Positions 21,633 through 33,201 of a stretch of 64,000 bases of DNA are shown here, piece after piece. Position 1 is the stretch's first letter. Each line of letters starts with the position of its first letter. Under the pieces are notes generated by a model, which was not told the DNA's origin, made no database searches, and saw nothing but the letters and a program-made list of their open reading frames with translations. The position numbers were made by a program, and so were the translations under genes. This stretch comes from Persicaria tinctoria (taxonomy: Eukaryota; Streptophyta; Magnoliopsida; Caryophyllales; Polygonaceae), in assembly GCA_037127255.1 (NCBI GenBank), contig JBANSL010000004.1, forward strand, positions 7,130,001 to 7,194,000, given 5' to 3'.

Positions 21633-23177
21633 ATGGAGGAGATAGAACTGGCCAACAAAGTGGCTGTTGAGAGTGGCCATAGAGTGCTTAACCTTGTGGG
21701 TCAACTGAAACAACAACCACAAGATGAAGTTGTGTGTAGGAATCTGATCTCAGAAGCTGATGATTCAGTGGTCAAGTTCAAGAGAGTGGTTTCTCTTTTG
21801 GGCAATAGGTTCTCTGTTGCTAGAGCTAGAAGGTTCAAGGGCTTCACCTCACCCAGCTTGCCTGAAAAGCTTCTGATAGAAACATCTCATACCAATCCAG
21901 AGCCTTCAGCCACTAAGCCACTTCAATTACTTCCTGCTACTTTGCCTCCAAATCCATGTTCAGAAACTGACCCAAACTCCAAAAGAGCAATCCAGATTAC
22001 ACACAGAATGTTTGATGATAACTCGGGGATCGACACCAGCTTGTCGGTTAAGCCTCCTTCGGTTGAAGCTTCTCAACCAAAGCTCCCACAAACCCTCCAA
22101 TTCCCCCGGCCAAGTGAGCTGCAGAGGTTACATTTTCACCATCAGCAGCAGCAGCAGATGAAGTATCATGCTGAGATGTATTCTAGGAGCACCAGTGGTG
22201 GGTTGAACCTGAAATTCAATGGGCCGAGTAGTTGCACTCAGACCATGTCTTCGAATAGGTCTTTTATGTCGTCTTTGAGCATGGATGGTAGCGTGACGAA
22301 TCTTGGTGGGAGCTCGTTCCAAGTGATCGGACTACCTAAACCGTCTGATCAGAATTCTCAGCAACTGATGAGGAGGAGGTGCACTTTCAAGGGAGAAGAT
22401 GGGAGCTTGAAGTGTGTCAGCAATGGGAAATGCCATTGTTCTAAGAGAAGGTTCAAATCAAATCCTCTCTTAGTTAATCTTGTTGGTTCTCTAACTGCCC
22501 CTGATCATCAACTGTTTGTGATTTGTATTCACAGGAAATTGAGGATTAAGAGATCAATTAAGGTGCCTGCTATCAGCAACAAAATTGCAGATATCCCTCC
22601 TGATGAGTTTTCATGGAGGAAGTACGGGCAGAAGCCGATTAAGGGCTCTCCATATCCTAGGTGTTTGCAACCCACTGTCTTTTTGTTTCATGTTTTTGTC
22701 TATCTCCAATCAAATTGTCATTCATTGTTTTGTTTTAGTGTCATTTACTGCAAAACTATTGCTTCTTATAAGGCATACAAACCTTCATAGAAGAGCTGCT
22801 CACAGTTTAAGCTGTAGATATGAAGTCATCTATTAGCCTAGTAGTTTGATTCAGGGTTATGCTGTTCATATCACACGAAGCCGCAGTTCTTTAAAGATCT
22901 ATCAACTCATTTTGCTTATTCAACTTATGAGAGTCATTTGTTGTTTGCTTTTCATATGCTGCATATTGGCTATTGAATGTATGTTCCTTAAATTTTGATC
23001 ACTTGGTTTTTTGGGGCTTGGTGGTGTAGGGGATACTACAAGTGCAGCAGCATGAGAGGCTGCCCGGCAAGGAAACATGTCGAGAGGTGCTTGGAAGAGC
23101 CAACAATGCTACTAGTCACCTACGAGGGCGAGCATAACCATTCTAGGCTAATATCATCTCACTCTGCGCACACATGA
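21633..23177 (+). CDS. WRKY transcription factor, group IId (WRKY21/39/74 type)
   Basis: Three exons: 21633-22450, 22535-22660 and 23030-23177, giving 363 residues. The protein has a DxxVxKFKxVxxLL calmodulin-binding type motif (residues 44-57), a glutamine run (171-175), a plant zinc-cluster segment (C250, C261, C267, C269), a basic stretch, and one WRKY domain with WRKYGQK at 300-306 and a C-X5-C-X23-H-X-H finger (C320, C326, H350, H352). Members bind W-box DNA in the nucleus and act in stress and defence transcription; the exact role here is unknown. Intron 2 falls at the conserved Arg codon (PYPR/GYYK) of the domain. Intron 1 (84 bp) has no stop and keeps frame. The start codon is the first in frame after an A-rich leader. 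Placement near WRKY21 rests on the [21 protein letters not shown] and CLEEPTM patterns, from memory. Confidence 0.95.
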
Positions 23178-25151
23178 TATTTCAAATGGAAGGATTGGTT
23201 TTCAGGTATACATAGCTAGCAGGGAAACAAGTTTGGCTTAAGCTAAAAAATCGTTGTCAATGTCGTGCTTTGCATCTTGTATATACTAGTTAAAAACATC
23301 AGGAGCTTGATTAGGTTTTTAGCTTTTCGGGTCAGCTAGGTTTCAGCGGATGGGTAAACCATAGTCCAATCGGAACATTGGCCGAAAATGGCAACTGTTA
23401 TCTCCCTGGGAGAGCTTAGCAACTTCTGCTTTTTCTTCACCACCGTGCATTTTTGTTCAGATTCGCCCTCTTTAGTGTTTGATGCAGTCACTGTCTGTCA
23501 TGATCATATCTGTTGAAGCTTAACTAATCTCCATTGGTATTTGATGTTTATCATAATTAGTTGGCTAGTTCCCTTTTAGGAAGCTGAATTGATCAATCTT
23601 TGACTCTTCAATCCATGTTAGGATGGAGGTTACCTATCCAGAGTCAAGTCGGATTTTGATTGTTCATCAGCCTATGTTAATGGTAATGAGATTTCGTCGT
23701 TCTTAGCTGAATTGATCAATTTTGACTCCAAAATTCATTGATGAAAACTCAGGGTTCTTGGCTTGTTTCACAACCATATGTCAGCGAATAGGCACGAGGA
23801 TATTGATGTACAATTGTGCGCGATTTAAAGGTTCGCTGCAGGCTTTTTTTCGCGAGCATATATTCATGGTCTTGGCTCAGAATGGTTACTTTTCCCCCCT
23901 TTGGATGAATGGCTCAGGTTGATCATTCTTTGATTCTCCAAATATACCCGGGAATTTTAGCCTCCTTGTCTCGAGGCAGTTGGTTTGGGTGTTTTCCATG
24001 AAATGTCGTCTAGTTAAGCCGAGATTTTCGGACATTCCTCCATCACAAATCAGCTAGAAACTCAGCTGAATTTTGTCCAACTTTTGAACTCTTGATCCTG
24101 AAGAGCTTAGAATTGGTCACAGACTGATCACTTTAGTTGGGTCAATCTATTGACAAACCAAAACCCCTCTAAAATCCCTAGCTAGTAGCAAAACTAGCAA
24201 TGTAAAGACAAATCTTGCAAAATTGACAAGAGGGTCTGGGAGCTTCAGTTGTACTCACCCTTTCCCTGATTACGTCAAGAGGGTGTTTTTGGGTATTGGG
24301 TTGGACGGTTGGTATCCATACTGATTTCAATTCGATACCTTACCAAACAGCGATGAGATTCCACACCTTTTCATCTGAATATCAAACTTTACAAAACATT
24401 TTCTACTAAGAAAAACCAACCTTGATCTAACCTGAAAAAAAGACGAATAACTTCATTAATAAGAGCTCCAGTTTACCTGGTACAAAACCTCAGTCTATAA
24501 ATCCATATTGCTACCTGCATCGAGCTCCTGTTTACATGATCTTCCATAGTGGAATGAGGAACTCTCTCTGACAAATCCCAACCTTCCAAACCATCTCATC
24601 ATGCTGGTAAACGTACCGGGAAAAGCTAAAGGCTTTCCTTGAGGTTACCAGTTTGGGTCCCCGGGCATGTTCAATCTTTTAGCGTTTATATCGTCCCTTT
24701 TTTCGCAAGTATACATGTCTCAATGCGAGTTAGAAGCTTACTTGTACATGTAATGCAATGGCAAGGAATCTGCACTGCTGGTTTTTGAGTGTCTCAAATG
24801 ACTTCTTTTTTGTTGATTGTTGTGCAATGTGCACTCAACACAGATGGTGCTAATGTGTGTGTGTGTGTTATAAAAGGCATTTCTTTGTGGAATATGCACA
24901 AAGGATATATCAGATTACACATAGTTTTGACAGTAAACAACAAGCCAAGACTGAAAAATCTAGCTGAAAGATTTGGAAGTTTTTGTTGTCAAGATATTTC
25001 TTGAGTTTGATTGTAAGGTTTAGCTTTGATTTCAGTTTCCATCTTATCTTCCCTAAAGTGGATATTATATATCCAACTTCCTTTTCAAAGATTTAATATA
25101 CACAAATCAAACTGAACCAAATCTAACATACTCATCAAGCAAAGAAAAAAC
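23178..25151. other. WRKY 3' UTR and spacer to the phosphoglucomutase-like gene
   Basis: No coding pattern is visible. Short frames (23722-23922, 24789-25004) lack any family signature. The sequence is fairly high-complexity, including a TG run near 24858, and may hold promoter sequence for the gene starting at 25152. Confidence 0.5.
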
Positions 25152-27673
25152 ATGGCTTCCTCTTCAATGGCCCTAAAGGGAAGCATCACCAACAAAACAC
25201 TCTCGCATCGGTTTTCATCCCAAGGGAGAACCAAACCATCGTTGAAAGCGGGTCTTAGCTTGCCCTTCCGGTCACCTCTAGCAAGAGCCATTCGAGTGCG
25301 ATGCTCAAGCTCCATGAGGCTAGAGGTGGTGGTGGTGGACGAGGAAATAGACATGATCAAGAGGCTGCAAAACGGGTCAGATGTTCGTGGTGTAGCAGTA
25401 GAAGGAGAGAAAGGGAGGACGGTTGACCTCACACCTCCGGCTATGGAAGCCATATCGGAGAGCTTTGGAGAGTGGGTGTTGAGTAAGCTCAAGGATGAAA
25501 GGAATGGGGAGGCTGTTGATCAAGTTAAGGTGTCTGTTGGGAGAGATCCTCGGATATCAGGAAAGTCCTTGAGTGCCGCCATCTTCTCTGGTCTCGGAAG
25601 GGCTGGCTGCCTTGTTTTCGACATGGGGCTTGCCACAACACCGGCCTGTTTCATGAGCACAATGCTGCCTCCTTTCGAGTATGATGCTTCCATGATGGTA
25701 TGTCATACCACCATAAAACTATGCTTCAACTTATGTACATCCAATACTAATGTATTCGGCTTCTGCAGATGACCGCGTCTCACTTGCCATACACTCGCAA
25801 TGGCCTCAAATTCTTCACCAAGAGAGGAGGCCTCACCTCGACTGAGGTTGAAGAGATATGCGACATGGCTGCCCGCAAGTACGCAAACAGGCAAGCAAAG
25901 GTCTCGAAACCTCTAACGAATCCTCCTACCAAAGCTAACTTCATGAGCAGTTATTCTAAGCATCTAAGGGACATCATCAAGGCCAGGGTGAACCATCCTT
26001 CGCATTTCGACACTCCCCTCCAGGGCTTCAAGGTTTCAAACATATCCCTCTTCACCTTATAACTAAACAAATAACTATGTTTTGAGTTTGAGGATATGCA
26101 ATCTCCTGTGGTTCATACATGTGAATGGTACAGAATAGATGTAAGAAAAATACAAAACTAGAGTTTTGTAGCTGTTAGGAGTTAGGACCACACTTACCTT
26201 AGTCATATACACAGGTGCCGAAAACCAGCCCTATTCGGAAAGCTCGGTAACCTGCTGGTAGTTCAACAACAACTCTAGCTAACTTGAATGTAAAAATGAC
26301 AGATAATAGTTAACGCGGGGAATGGATCGGGAGGCTTCTTTACATGGGATGTATTGGACAAGCTCGGAGCAGATACATTCGGGTCCCTGCACCTGAACCC
26401 GGATGGGATGTTTCCAAACCACATCCCGAACCCTGAGGACAAGAAGGCGATGGCCCTCACCAGAGCCGCGGTGCTTGAGCACTCAGCTGATCTAGGCATT
26501 GTCTTTGACACGGATGTTGACCGGAGTGGTGTGGTGGACAGCAAGGGCAACCCCATCAACGGGGACAGGCTCATAGCGCTAATGTCCGCCATTGTTTTGA
26601 GAGAGCACCCCGGAACCACCATTGTCACTGATGCGCGAACCAGCGTTGGATTGAGCCAGTTTATTGCGGCTAGAGGGGGCCGACACTGCTTGTATAGAGT
26701 CGGGTATAGGAATGTGATTGACAAGGGGATTCAGCTCAACAAGGACGGCATCGAGACCCATCTCATGATGGAGGTCTCTGGCCATGGCGCTCTCAAGGAG
26801 AACCACTTTCTTGATGATGGTATGTAGTCCTCTATACGACAAATTCGTCGTAGAGATCATCAATTGATTGTATAATGTGCTTAACTATGATGGGCAGGGG
26901 CTTACATGGTCGTAAAGATCATCATCGAAATGGTTCGTATGAGGCTTGCAGGATCAAATGAAGGAATTGGGAGTCTCATACAAGATCTTGAAGAGCCTCT
27001 TGAATCGGTAGAGCTTAGGATGAACGTGATCTCGGAACCTAGACACGCCAAGGCGAAGGCAGTGGAGGCAATTGAAATGTTCCGAACCTGTGTTGAGGTA
27101 TATACCTACACATCTCTCCGCTGATTTTTGTGTTAGAAGGTGAATCCCGAACTTATAACCAGCATTGCACATCTCATCAGGAAGGACGGATGGAAGGGTG
27201 GGAACTCGACTCGTGTGGAGACTGCTATGTTAACGAAGGTTGCCTCGTCGACTTGAACGACCACCCTGCACCAGTTGATGCTCACATGTACAGGTTAGAC
27301 TGGACTAAACTACACAGTACACACATTAGCAAGCTAAACAGCCTTCAAGTTTAACATATACAGTCTGTCAGGGTGAGGGTTTTCGACAAAGAGGGCGAAG
27401 AGTCCGGATGGGTGCACTTGAGGCAAAGCATTCACAACCCAAACATAGCAGTGAACATGCAGTCATCGGTCCCGGGAGGCTGCCAGGCCATGTCCGCGAC
27501 ACTTCGAGACAAGTATGTCAATCCCTTGCGAAAATCCGATGCTTTTGCTTGTCTAATGAGATTGCTTTAACCTTTCTTGTTATTGGCTGATCAGGTTTCT
27601 TGTTGCGAGCGGAATGGAGGAGATCCTCGACTTTTCTCAGATCGACGAGTTCTCGAGAACCAGCAGAATCTAA
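25152..27673 (+). CDS. plastid phosphoglucomutase/phosphomannomutase-family protein
   Basis: Seven exons: 25152-25697, 25769-26032, 26303-26819, 26898-27097, 27181-27293, 27372-27512 and 27595-27673, giving 619 residues. The first 55 or so residues are Ser/Arg-rich with few acids, like a chloroplast transit peptide. Hallmarks of the alpha-D-phosphohexomutase fold follow: a phosphoserine-loop equivalent TASHLPYTRNG (S186; canonical enzymes have TASHNP), a metal loop DTDVDR (339-344; canonical DGDGDR), a sugar loop E427-V-S-G-H431, and a C-terminal NPNIAVNMQSSVPGG. The whole pattern resembles the Arabidopsis At1g70820-type protein, from memory. The fifth exon start at 27181 was chosen because it gives EGRMEGWELDSCGDC in frame. 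Phosphohexose isomerisation is likely by family, but the altered loops leave activity and substrate open. Confidence 0.93.
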
Positions 27674-28223
27674 AGACAGCAAAGAAAGAAAGAACACTGT
27701 ATTGTGTATATTTGTATAAAGACAGCAAGATGAACCTTTAATGCATCAGTAAACTGATATTGCCTCTCAGAAAGAACACTGTATTGTGTATATGAGATAC
27801 ATCTGAACAAAATTTCAAGAGAGCAAGGTTTGATTGATTCACAAGAACTAAGCTTTACCATTTTGATTACCTGAGCTGAGATTCATTCAGCAAGAACAGG
27901 CCAAGAGGACAGTTTCAAGAACACAAATGAAGCTTCATTTCATTTCAAGATCTCTGGTAGAAGATGACAGAGAAAAACAGAGATACAAGCAAAAATTCCA
28001 TGTAACTAACTGGGAACCAATACAATCCTGATTGGTTGGTTCCCGCAACAAATCTACGGACAAAATATACTGAATTTCTATCTGAATCATGTAAAGAATT
28101 AAGATCTTACAGAAGGAGAAATGGACGACAGATGCAGTTTAGCCCCATCTTCGGAATCACGAATCATGATTCAGATAGAGATCGCACCTCAGTTTACACG
28201 AAAATACACCGTTTGAATCCGGA
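27674..28223. other. convergent 3' flanks with a duplicated segment
   Basis: This lies between the 3' ends of the phosphoglucomutase-like gene (+) and the small gene at 28224-28742 (-). A phrase of about 24 bases beginning AGAAAGAACACTG and ending GTGTATA occurs at about 27685 and again at about 27768, a direct repeat in the likely 3' UTR. Confidence 0.5.
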
Positions 28224-28742
28224 TCACAAACCGGATCCGGCTCCAATTTTGCCCGATCTGCGCTGCTTCTTCTTCGGCGGCTTCCACTCGTGAAGGACGG
28301 AGTCTTGGTACTTGGAAGGCAAGGCCGATTTCGCCCTCCGCTTCCGCCTCTTCCCCTCCAAATTCTCGGCGTCTTGATCCGAATCGGCCTCGGCTTCCGC
28401 CGGCTTCTTCCTCCCGGTCTTGATGAATTCTCTGATAATCAGGTTGGTGAAGTGGATCGGCCTCTTCCTGCGGCGGATCACCCTCCGCTGAATGTAGGGG
28501 ACGCCGATGACGGAGCCGGCAACGACGTAGTAGACGGCCTTGACGAGGAGGTCGAGGCCCTCGCAGCGGGCGGGGGAGGTCGAATTGGAGGAGGAGGTGA
28601 GAGACGGAGATGAATGGGTGGAGGAGAAGCAGGAGGAGAATGAAGTAGATGGGGATTGAGATGCAGATAAAGAGGAGAAAGAGGTGGAGGAGCATGAAGA
28701 CGAAGAACAAGGGGGAGGCGGCTTAGATCTTGGAAGCTCCAT
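28224..28742 (-). CDS. hypothetical small basic protein, single exon
   Basis: The 172-codon frame starts with MELPRSKPPPP and a Ser-rich N-terminus of about 55 residues. Next comes an ordered core (CEGLDLLVKAVYYVVAGSVI, then GVPYIQRRVIRRRKR and IHFTNLIIREFIKTG) and a basic tail with GKRRKRRAK and PPKKKQRR, which could be nuclear targeting signals. A hydrophobic stretch (VKAVYYVVAGSVIGV) is too short and mixed to call a membrane span. I do not recognise the family. It is convergent with the phosphoglucomutase-like gene. The overlapping frame at 28189-28710 is a shadow: it is Leu/Arg/Pro low-complexity. Confidence 0.6.
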   Translation of the reverse strand: MELPRSKPPPPCSSSSCSSTSFSSLSASQSPSTSFSSCFSSTHSSPSLTSSSNSTSPARCEGLDLLVKAVYYVVAGSVIGVPYIQRRVIRRRKRPIHFTNLIIREFIKTGRKKPAEAEADSDQDAENLEGKRRKRRAKSALPSKYQDSVLHEWKPPKKKQRRSGKIGAGSGL

Positions 28743-29672
28743 TGGTGGGATTTGAGGGGTTTCAGAGGTGGATTCGAATCTGATGTGTGGGGGGTTTGGG
28801 GGGAGATTGTGATCTGTGTTTGCTGTTCTTGGAGAGGGAGAGAGGGGGAGAGAGAGGGGGGTGTAGGTAGGAGGAAGGGAAACTCAGTCCAATTTATATG
28901 ATTTTCTTCATGGGCATAGTAATTGGGCCTATAAGTTTTTAGGCCCTTTCCATTGCGCCATGGAATTTGGACCTTCAAGCCCATTTTTGTATTGAGAGGG
29001 TAATTCAAGGGTAAAAGGTGAAGTAGAGGGGGAAATGGGCTATTGACAAGATATTAAAATGTCTATTGAAAAAATAAAAACATGTAAATTATAACCAAGT
29101 TCTTTTATAATTTGTAAAATTATATACAAATCAAGTCACACCTCTCCCCTCCACCGCTTCAATCTCTGGCAATGTTCAAATTTTATCACTCTCAAGTCTC
29201 ATCTAATCTCCATGGTTGTCTCATCTAATAATTATATTCTATAAGATGAGACAACCACCAAACATGATAAGGAACATGAATTCAAAAAAAAAACCTAAGG
29301 GCATGTACACCCTTGTACATTTGGGGTGTACTTAAGTCAAAAACAATTACATAAAAAAGGAAATGCTCAATACATACTAGAACCGTTCTTATTTGAGAAC
29401 ATGGCAGAATACATCAACACTATTCATCTTCATTGTGTTTTAGGTTTATTTCCATGCGACAGTATCTCATTGGTGTGTATCCAACCAATGAGAACTTGCC
29501 ACGAGGTAATGAAAATTTTATTATTTCAAACCCACTTTTCAAATGTTTAAAAATATTAAAATAAATGAATAATTTTATATTTGAATAGACAATAATTTTA
29601 TCTTTTCATAGACACTCATTTTGACTATATTTAAGTAAAAATAAAAAATATTAAAATAAATCATTATTATTT
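28743..29672. other. spacer upstream of the small minus-strand gene
   Basis: 28743-28880 is GA-rich (CT-rich on the coding strand of the neighbouring gene), a likely 5' UTR/promoter zone. A 13-bp inverted repeat GGTTGTCTCATCT / AGATGAGACAACC sits at about 29214-29256. AAGGGCATGTACACCC near 29300 resembles a transposon end, but no partner was found. Confidence 0.45.
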
Positions 29673-31726
29673 GGAAAAATTACAAAAAATAGCCCAACCT
29701 TTAGGAGTTGTTGTGCTTATTAGCTTGAATTATAAAAAAATGCAGAAAATAGCCTCAAGTACTTACTTGGTTGCCGAAAATAGCCTCAAGCTACGTTCAA
29801 ATTCCAATAATTAACTTTAAAGTCAAATTAATTATAAAAAATAGCCTTAAGTTGACTTTAAATTCAAATTAATTACAAAATCTCTCCAAATCACTTTTTA
29901 TTTTAAAAAATTAACACTTCTTAGAATTTTTTTTCAACATATTCACTAAAAATTAATTATTTAACAAAATATTCAAACTTTTAAAATATTTACACAAATA
30001 TTCATTTTTTGCAGGCGGGACAGAAAAACGCGGTCTGAGACCGCGTTTTATTATTAAGGTCAAAAATATGAAATTGGGTAAAAAAAACTAACACAGGACC
30101 GCGTCTCTTGTTTTTTTTTTTTCCAGAAAAATTGAAAAGGGAGAAATGGAAGAGACAAGAAGGGGCGGAGGGAGAGAGAGGGATGGCCGGAGGGAGAGAG
30201 AGAGGAAGTCGGAGGCCGGAGGGGGGTGGAGGAGAGAGGGATGGTCGGAGGGAGAGAGAGGAAGGGGCAGAGGAGAGAGAGGGAAGGGCGCTGGAGATCC
30301 AGGCGGAGGAGAGAGGAAGGGGCGGAGGGAGAGAGAGGGATGGTCGGAGGGAAGAGAGGAAGCCGGAGGCCGGAGGGGGGCGGAGGAGAGAGGGATGGCC
30401 GGTGGGAGAGAGAGGGAAGGGCGCCGGAGATCCAGGCGGAGGAGAGAGGAAGGGATCTCCGGCCGGCGTCGTGCTCCGTTCTCCGGCGTCACCAGCAGGG
30501 GAGGAGAGGCGGCGTCACCAGCAGGGGAGGAGAGGCTCCGTTCTCCATGCTCTGTTCTCCGGCATCGTGCATTCGTGCTCTGTTCTCCAATGGCATCTAA
30601 GCGTCACCCCTCTCTCAACCTCCGCCCATCCCTCTCTCTCCCTCCGGCCATCCCTCTCTCCTCCGCCCCCCTCCGACTTCCTCTCTCTCCCTCCGCCCCC
30701 CTCCGGCCATCCCTCTCTCTCCTCCGCCCCTTCCTCTCTCTCCCTCCGCCTGGATCTCCGGCCATCCCCTCTCTCCCTCTGCCCCTTCTTGTCTCTTCCA
30801 TTTCCCCCTTTTCAATTTTTCTGAAAACAAAAAATAAAAAATAGTAGTTTTTTTTACCCCTTTTCACCCAATTTCAGATTTTTGACCTAAATAATAAAAC
30901 GCGGTCTCAGACCGGGTTTTTCTGTCCGGCCTGCAAAAAATGAATATTTTTTTAAATAATTATTTTTTAGTGAATATTTTGAAAAAAAAATCCACTTCTT
31001 ATATAAAAAAATGTTACACTTAATTGTTGTTATATATCTAAACTCATAACTAAATTAATTATAAAAACTATCTCAAACCATATAAATATAACATAAATTT
31101 ATTATTTTATAATTTAATTAGACTATTTACATGTAATTAAAAGTCAATAAATACTTATGCTTCTACTCACAATTGATCTAATAAACGATTTAGGGTGATC
31201 TTTTGAGCAAAATTAGCACAACAAAGCAATTAAGCATGCATTATATAATTTTTATATATTGTTTTAAACCTAACAATTAGGGTAGTTTGTTATCTATTGA
31301 AAAATAAAATGTGTGCATACGTTATATATTCACCCGCAATGGTTTTTATTTGAGCATTGAATAGATTGTGGGATGAAGATAAAATAATTTTTTATTAAGA
31401 ACAACAAAGATCTTATGATATTTTTTAGTATTTTTGTAAAATTTATTTATTTACAAAATTTATATTGTATAGGGTAGTTTTTATAATTAATTCAACGATG
31501 AATTTAGCTAATAATGACTTAATGAGAGAGAGAAAATTACGAGAAGTTGTAGATTTTGAGAATAATAATTATTTAGGCTATGTTTTGTAATTAGTTGAAT
31601 CTGAATGTCGCTTGAGACTATTTTATGCAACCAAGTAAATACTTGAGGCTATTTTCTGCATTTTTAATAGTTAAGGCTATTGAGCGCAACAAATCCTAAA
31701 GGTTTGGCTATTTTTTATAATTTTCC
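29673..31726. mobile_element. large inverted-repeat (foldback or MULE-like) element
   Basis: The outer ends GGAAAAATTACAAAAAATAG (29673) and, read inward from 31726, GGAAAATTATAAAAAATAGC are long, similar inverted repeats, extending over at least 100 bp with AGCC-TCAAG-type text on both sides. Inside is a second, tighter inverted repeat (30011 to 30934) with purine-rich GGAGGGAGAGAGAGG repeats in one arm and the complementary pyrimidine text in the other. No transposase is visible. A clean target duplication was not found, so the class (Mutator-like or foldback) is inferred from the long inverted repeats only. Confidence 0.65.
30011..30934. repeat. inner inverted repeat with purine/pyrimidine-asymmetric arms
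   Basis: Near each end is a small palindrome built on CGCGGTCT...AGACCGCG (30025-30049; counterpart 30897-30921, with one arm base changed). Between them one strand is an almost pure purine tract (about 30135-30450) that turns into the complementary pyrimidine tract (about 30600-30790). The centre has a short tandem duplication of CGTCACCAGCAGGGGAGGAG. Long frames on both strands here are products of the repeat, not genes. Confidence 0.8.
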
Positions 31727-33190
31727 ATTGATATTTTAATAATATTAATAATTGTTAAAAAAATATCATTTAAATAATATTCAAATAAAAATAATATCAT
31801 AATCCAAAAGAATATTAAATGGTAATTTAATAAATAAATAAATTTATAATTTAAATGATTAAATAATTAATATATGATTCGAGAGGCTAGTGGAGTACAC
31901 AGTTGTGAGTGAAATTCATAAAATAGTTGAAGGAGTGTTCTTATGGTGATTTGGCTGGAAAAAAGTGAGTGAAGTACAGAGAGAAGTGTACACGGATGTA
32001 TGTGACCTAACAACTAGATTGAACTACTGTCAAATCTAATTAACAATTGAAAAAAAGGAGAGAAATTGATTGATATTTGAATGGAAGAACTATCGATTGA
32101 TATTTTAGATATGATAGGTGATTTTGCCCAACTTTAAAAGGAAAAATTCTAAATCTAATTACCAATTAAAAAAATTCCAAATCAAATTATCTTTAAGTTG
32201 CTACCCCTGGATTTGCATCAAGTCAGTCGATAATGAAGCCCTAATTCTGGTCTCTTTGCAACAATCTCACATGTCTGTCGCGGTGCAGTGAGATTACTGT
32301 AGATGGCATCGAGGCCTTGTCAAAAAATTGTGCATGAATGAAGATTTTTCCTGTAAATATTGTGCCTTCTCCATTGGGAGAATTAGGATCACTGAACCGA
32401 TCGATCTAAATGTACGTCATTGGCTCAAGTTTGAAAGTCCTCTTCTTGGAGATGATTGATAATGTGCAGTTTTTAGTTTCGATGATCACGACTTTGAAAT
32501 CGCTGAGAGCTCTCATACTTCAAAACTTTGGGAGAGTTGTTACAGTTGGGAGAAGCATGGCGATTATGGGTGGATGGAGATCAAAGTGGAGAAGGTGGTC
32601 ACTCATGGCATGTTTGGGAACAAATATGTCGGCGCGTCTTCCAAAGGGATTTAAGGTAGTGGCGCATGCCGACAAGGGTCAAGGGGCTATTGCTGTTGTG
32701 AAGGATCGCCATCAAGTGTTGTTTTTTCTTTGTTTAGGTATGTTTTAAAATAAAATGGACTTATTTACCATTTTATAAAAAATTATCTTGGCTACAGTCA
32801 TTTAACAACTTGTTAATAACCATTATGAAAAAAAGTTACTCTATTAGCCACGAGGTTTGACTTTTTTTTTCATAGTACTCAAACTTTTTAAGAATCTCAT
32901 CTGTTAACCACGAGATTCATCTTTTTTCACCTTTTTTTCGCTTGATACACAAATGTGGGAAGCACTTGTTTAAAATCATATAGAATTTATGTAAAATAAC
33001 AAAAATAATCCCATATGTTACAGTTTCTTCACATAATCACCAAATTGCGATGTTTTATTTTTAAAAATTCATCAAAAAACCTTTTAATTTTTAAAGAGGC
33101 AGCTCTTGATATAAAAAGAAAATGATGTCCCGGCCTATAATGACAATAATAGAATTACAAGCTAAATTGCATAAGAGAGTTTCCTCTCTT
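31727..33190. other. AT-rich spacer with a possible gene remnant (about 32280-32670)
   Basis: Mostly AT-rich. Around 32280-32670 the plus strand has protein-like text in two pieces without a start codon (for example CKYCAFSIGRIRITEPIDLN, and FSFDDHDFEIAE...HGMFGNKYVG), which might be exons of a decayed or captured gene. I do not recognise the family. The open frame at 32410-32748 overlaps this in another frame and has no family pattern. Confidence 0.3.
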
Positions 33191-33201
33191 TATTCAAGAA
33201 T

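Noticed and set aside
27130..27354. Start of phosphoglucomutase exon 5 at the earlier AG (27135)
   Set aside because: It would put the exon out of frame; the AG at 27180 gives the family-like EGRMEGWELDSCGDC in frame.
30088..30867. Long frames (up to 238 codons) on both strands at 30.1-30.9 kb
   Set aside because: They are translations of the purine/pyrimidine inverted repeat (Arg-Glu-Gly and Pro-Ser-Leu low complexity).
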